From positions 21,205,908-21,269,907 of the forward strand of contig NC_061111.1 of the NCBI RefSeq assembly GCF_002878395.1: 64,000 nt of DNA, in the 5' to 3' direction. Positions 61,661 to 64,000 of this stretch are shown here, one piece after another. Source of the stretch: Capsicum annuum. Taxonomy: Eukaryota > Streptophyta > Magnoliopsida > Solanales > Solanaceae. The translations under genes were made by a program, and so were the position numbers. Within the stretch, counting starts at the first letter, position 1; each line of letters opens with the position of its first letter. The notes beneath the pieces are model-generated. The model was not told the DNA's origin, made no database searches, and was given only the letters and a program-made list of their open reading frames with translations.

Positions 61661-61740
61661 GTCACTTTTGGGCTCAAGTTGCATTTAGCGTCACTTTTGG
61701 GCCCAAGTTACATTTAGCGTCACTTTTGAGCCCAAGTTGT
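61661..61740 (+). repeat. Three 29-bp direct repeats upstream of LTR TATA box
   Basis: GTCACTTTTGGGCTCAAGTT and near-copies start at 61661, 61690 and 61719. They end 19 bp before TATAAATAG, a position typical of LTR enhancer repeats. Confidence 0.85.
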
Positions 61741-61758
61741 AATAAAGGCCTTTTGGCC

Positions 61759-61767
61759 TATAAATAG
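61759..61767 (+). promoter_or_regulatory. TATA box of element D LTR
   Basis: TATAAATAG within GGCCTATAAATAGC, the same as in element B's LTR. Confidence 0.75.
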
Positions 61768-62091
61768 CTAGGATTTTTTCATTTTAGATTTTAGATGATT
61801 GTAAGCACTTGCGAGTGTTTTAATTAAAGCTTATTGGGAGTTTCATTGATTCGTGAGAAATGTGGATTGCTCAGGAATCCATTTTCATGGGGTCCATGTA
61901 AGAGGTTGGTGCTATCGGTGATTCAAAGGAAGGTCTTAGGGTTTAATACCCTTTGGTTGTCCTCTCTCTATCGATTTATGTCAATCTATCTATCCTTCTA
62001 CCCCTTTATCCTATTTCATATTTGTTTCATTTTTCCTTTATTTTTTGTGTTTTGTGTGTTTTGTCATTTTTGTATTTTGGTTCGTATCATT

Positions 62092-62104
62092 TGGTATTAG
62101 AGTC
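62092..62104 (+). promoter_or_regulatory. Primer-binding site of element D
   Basis: TGGTATTAGAGTC, tRNA-Met type with two mismatches to TGGTATCAGAGCC. Confidence 0.75.
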
Positions 62105-62696
62105 AATCTTGATTTTGTTCCCACGAAGTCAATCTTAGGTCTTTGTGTTGAAAAATTGAAAATCCCAAAAAAAAATCACTATTTATGTTTTTGTCCTTAG
62201 GTCAAATTTTTAGTTTTTGATTTTTGTGTGTTTCTTATGTTTCTAGTGTTAGATTCTTGTTCCCTAACACAATTAGAGTCTGAATATCAAATTTGAGCTT
62301 AATCAGAGTTGATTTGAAGGTTCAAGCATTGATGAGTTGAGCTTGAAGAAATTTCAAAAATGGGTCTTCAAATTTGAGAATTTTGGGTTGAAAAGTATTG
62401 GGGTTTGTTACCCATACAAAAAGGAGCTTAGATTTTAACTTTGGCGCGATTCCGACTTGAAATGAGAGTTGGGTTTTTGAAATCTCCATCTTTGTTCTTG
62501 AAGTTCTTGGTGAAGAAGAAGCAAAAAAGTACACTTTGATCCAAAACCCTTGGTGCTCCCAAACCCTTGGTGCAAATTTTGGGAAAGGTATTTTTAGACC
62601 CATAAAGAGTAAATACGAGGTGAAGTGGGCCCCAAAAAGTCACGGAATCTAAAAAATCATCCTTGGGACATAAAGCTCAAATTGCAGCGGATTTGG

Positions 62697-62935
62697 TTGA
62701 GGTTGATGAGTTGTCACTCTAGTCGTCAACTAGGTGACGACCTATCACTCTAATCATCAACTAGGTGACGACCTATCAACCTAGTCGTCACCTAAGGTAG
62801 CCTTTAAGTCCTATTTGCTTAGGGTTGGTGACAACCTTGATGAGTTATCATCTCAATGACGACCTATAACTTTAGTCGTCAACTAGATGACGACCTATCA
62901 ACCTAGTCATCAACTTAAGTCGCCAAGTTGGGTAA
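62697..62935. repeat. Palindromic tandem repeats in element D leader
   Basis: About five copies of GTCGTCAACTAGGTGACGAC or variants at roughly 32-bp spacing, then a second cluster at 62855-62930. Each unit is itself a short palindrome (GTCGTCA with TGACGAC). Confidence 0.8.
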
Positions 62936-63312
62936 ATTTTATTAAGCTCACTTTTGAATTCTAGTTTCACTTCATTGATTCTCAATTATTTCTTCCTTGA
63001 TTCTTAAGCTAATTAACAACTAATAATCCCTCTACTTAGTTGTGATTAGTTCTTGAGTCGTTTTCTTTCTTGTCCTTGTCTTTGCGTACTTTTCTCGTTT
63101 ATTTCTTAGTTTGCTTTTTGTTTCAAGTTCTTTAGTTTTAAGCGAGTCGTTCATTTTTGTCTCAACTAGAATCCATTCTACTCGCGAGAGCAACCAAAAC
63201 CAACAAGCTTATCCATATTGTGAGTCAATCCAAACACTTGGATTGAGAAAATTGATTTCACTAATGATAACCTTGTTTGTTAGTTGTGTTGAGTGTCTTA
63301 TTGATAGATACC

Positions 63313-63784
63313 ATGGAACCGGGAGATGAGATCCAACCTAGTTCAAGCGGGAAAACTTTGATACTCTTATGGAAGACATGGTGGGAATACAGCGGAGTGT
63401 GGATGCTATACATGAAAGGATATCGGGCCTTGAGAAGAAGGTAGCAATCATGGATAGAAGGGTGTTGACTCTAGAAGGGAACTCAAACAATGGAGGGTCC
63501 AATTTGAGTGGGCATACTCAAGAAACTTCTTCCACCGTCACTCTAGAACTTTACACCACATGTTCTATCCTCTACCACAAGTAAGTGCTCCCTTACCTAC
63601 TACTACTACCAACTAAACTCCATGACATGTAGCCCGACCTCTATAATTCAACCAATAAACAACCCAAAATCCTCACCAAGCTCCATAAATTCTCACTCCG
63701 CCCTACCAAAAACCATAAAAAAAAGCCCCAAACTACCAAGTTTCACAAGGATTGCACCCACAAGACTTCAATATACCCTACTAC
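63313..63784 (+). pseudogene. Element D gag 5' part
   Basis: First ATG at 63313 (MEPGDEIQPSSSG) is out of frame with the following coiled-coil segment at 63369-63584 (RSVDAIHERISGLEKKVAIM), which resembles element B gag in pattern and position. A one-base frameshift near 63350 and a stop at 63582 break it. Capsid is not reached because a new LTR-like sequence starts at 63785. Confidence 0.6.
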
Positions 63785-64000
63785 TGTAAGACCCCGCAAA
63801 ATCCTAAGATTGATTCAGTCATGTAAAAGCTAGTAAGGGGTCCAGACTTAGAAAATTCAGCTAAGTGTTCATACTTAGAGTTATTTTAGCCTTCGTTAGT
63901 TGGCGATCCTTTTTCACGACCCTTATGACCTTTAAATATCGATTTTAAGTTAATTCATGATCAGGAATATCAGTAGGTGTTCTCGGACAAATTTCAGATT
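63785..64000. repeat. Start of another LTR (Ty3/Gypsy type), cut by window end
   Basis: TGTAAGACCCCGCAAAATCC interrupts element D gag-region sequence abruptly. TGTAAGACCCC-type starts are typical of chromovirus LTRs and parallel the TGTAATGTCCC and TGTAACGTCCC starts of elements A and C. Needs sequence beyond 64000. Confidence 0.5.

Larger units (their letters stand above)
61440..62089 (+). repeat. Element D 5' LTR (left boundary approximate)
   Basis: Right end GTATCA at 62084-62089 is fixed by the PBS two bases on. Contains three enhancer-like repeats and a TATA box. The left end is not determinable without the second LTR. Confidence 0.6.
61440..63784 (+). mobile_element. Element D: Ty3/Gypsy retrotransposon, 5' part (same family as B)
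   Basis: Plus strand: LTR with TATA box, PBS, long leader, start of gag, then a new LTR-like sequence at 63785. LTR end GTATCA, the two-base spacer TT and the PBS position are the same as in element B. Gag also matches. The 5' boundary near 61440 is a guess. Confidence 0.7.

Noticed and set aside
61834..62138. Hydrophobic ORFs in the element D LTR
   Set aside because: Non-coding U5 sequence rich in T; no family match or conservation expected.

Overview
The window is nuclear DNA from a flowering plant, probably a dicot of the nightshade family (Solanaceae). The case for this is many AT-rich introns, nested Ty3/Gypsy, MULE and hAT elements, an RTE LINE and small foldback elements of types I associate with that family, and one conserved plant DEAD-box helicase gene spread over about 9.6 kb. 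The family assignment is inference. Two 100-N assembly gaps are present (1197-1296 and 52878-52977).

Layout. 1-8519: a Tekay/Del-type chromovirus (element A, minus strand), its 3' LTR cut by the window edge. It sits inside the 3' part of a second Ty3/Gypsy element (B, minus, 8520-15435). 16012-17151: a 1.14-kb MULE-like foldback element with a near-perfect 9-bp target duplication. 19081-28727: the only well-preserved host gene, a 13-exon minus-strand homologue of plant RNA helicase RH5/STRS1. All splice sites and helicase motifs can be read, but there is a one-base frameshift in exon 2. Its introns hold two small inverted-repeat elements and a LINE fragment. 28850-29890: a roughly 500-bp tandem duplication. 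30764-32310: a 5'-truncated, dead RTE LINE.

33410-49005 is a three-level nest. A foldback element with a 10-bp target duplication was split by a Mutator-like element (33948-48325) carrying a decayed mudrA-type transposase and, on the opposite strand, a GRF-zinc-finger ORF. That MULE was in turn split by a third Ty3/Gypsy element (C, 34212-42388). 49106-53418 is a hAT element with a decayed BED/hATC transposase and microsatellite-rich 3' flank. 53427-57070 is AT-rich repetitive DNA with a likely Copia LTR remnant. 57071-57984 holds exon remnants of a mitochondrial TatB-like gene with two in-frame stops and no membrane-anchor exon. From about 61440 a fourth Ty3/Gypsy element (D, plus, same family as B) begins and is interrupted at 63785 by what looks like the start of another LTR.

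Apart from RH5, whose leader carries a telo-box as in many plant ribosome-biogenesis genes, nearly everything here is transposon sequence in decay. I found no evidence of a new multi-gene system. The most informative signals are the nesting order, the RH5 frameshift, the GRF ORF inside the MULE, and the intron duplication with a filled and an empty insertion site.
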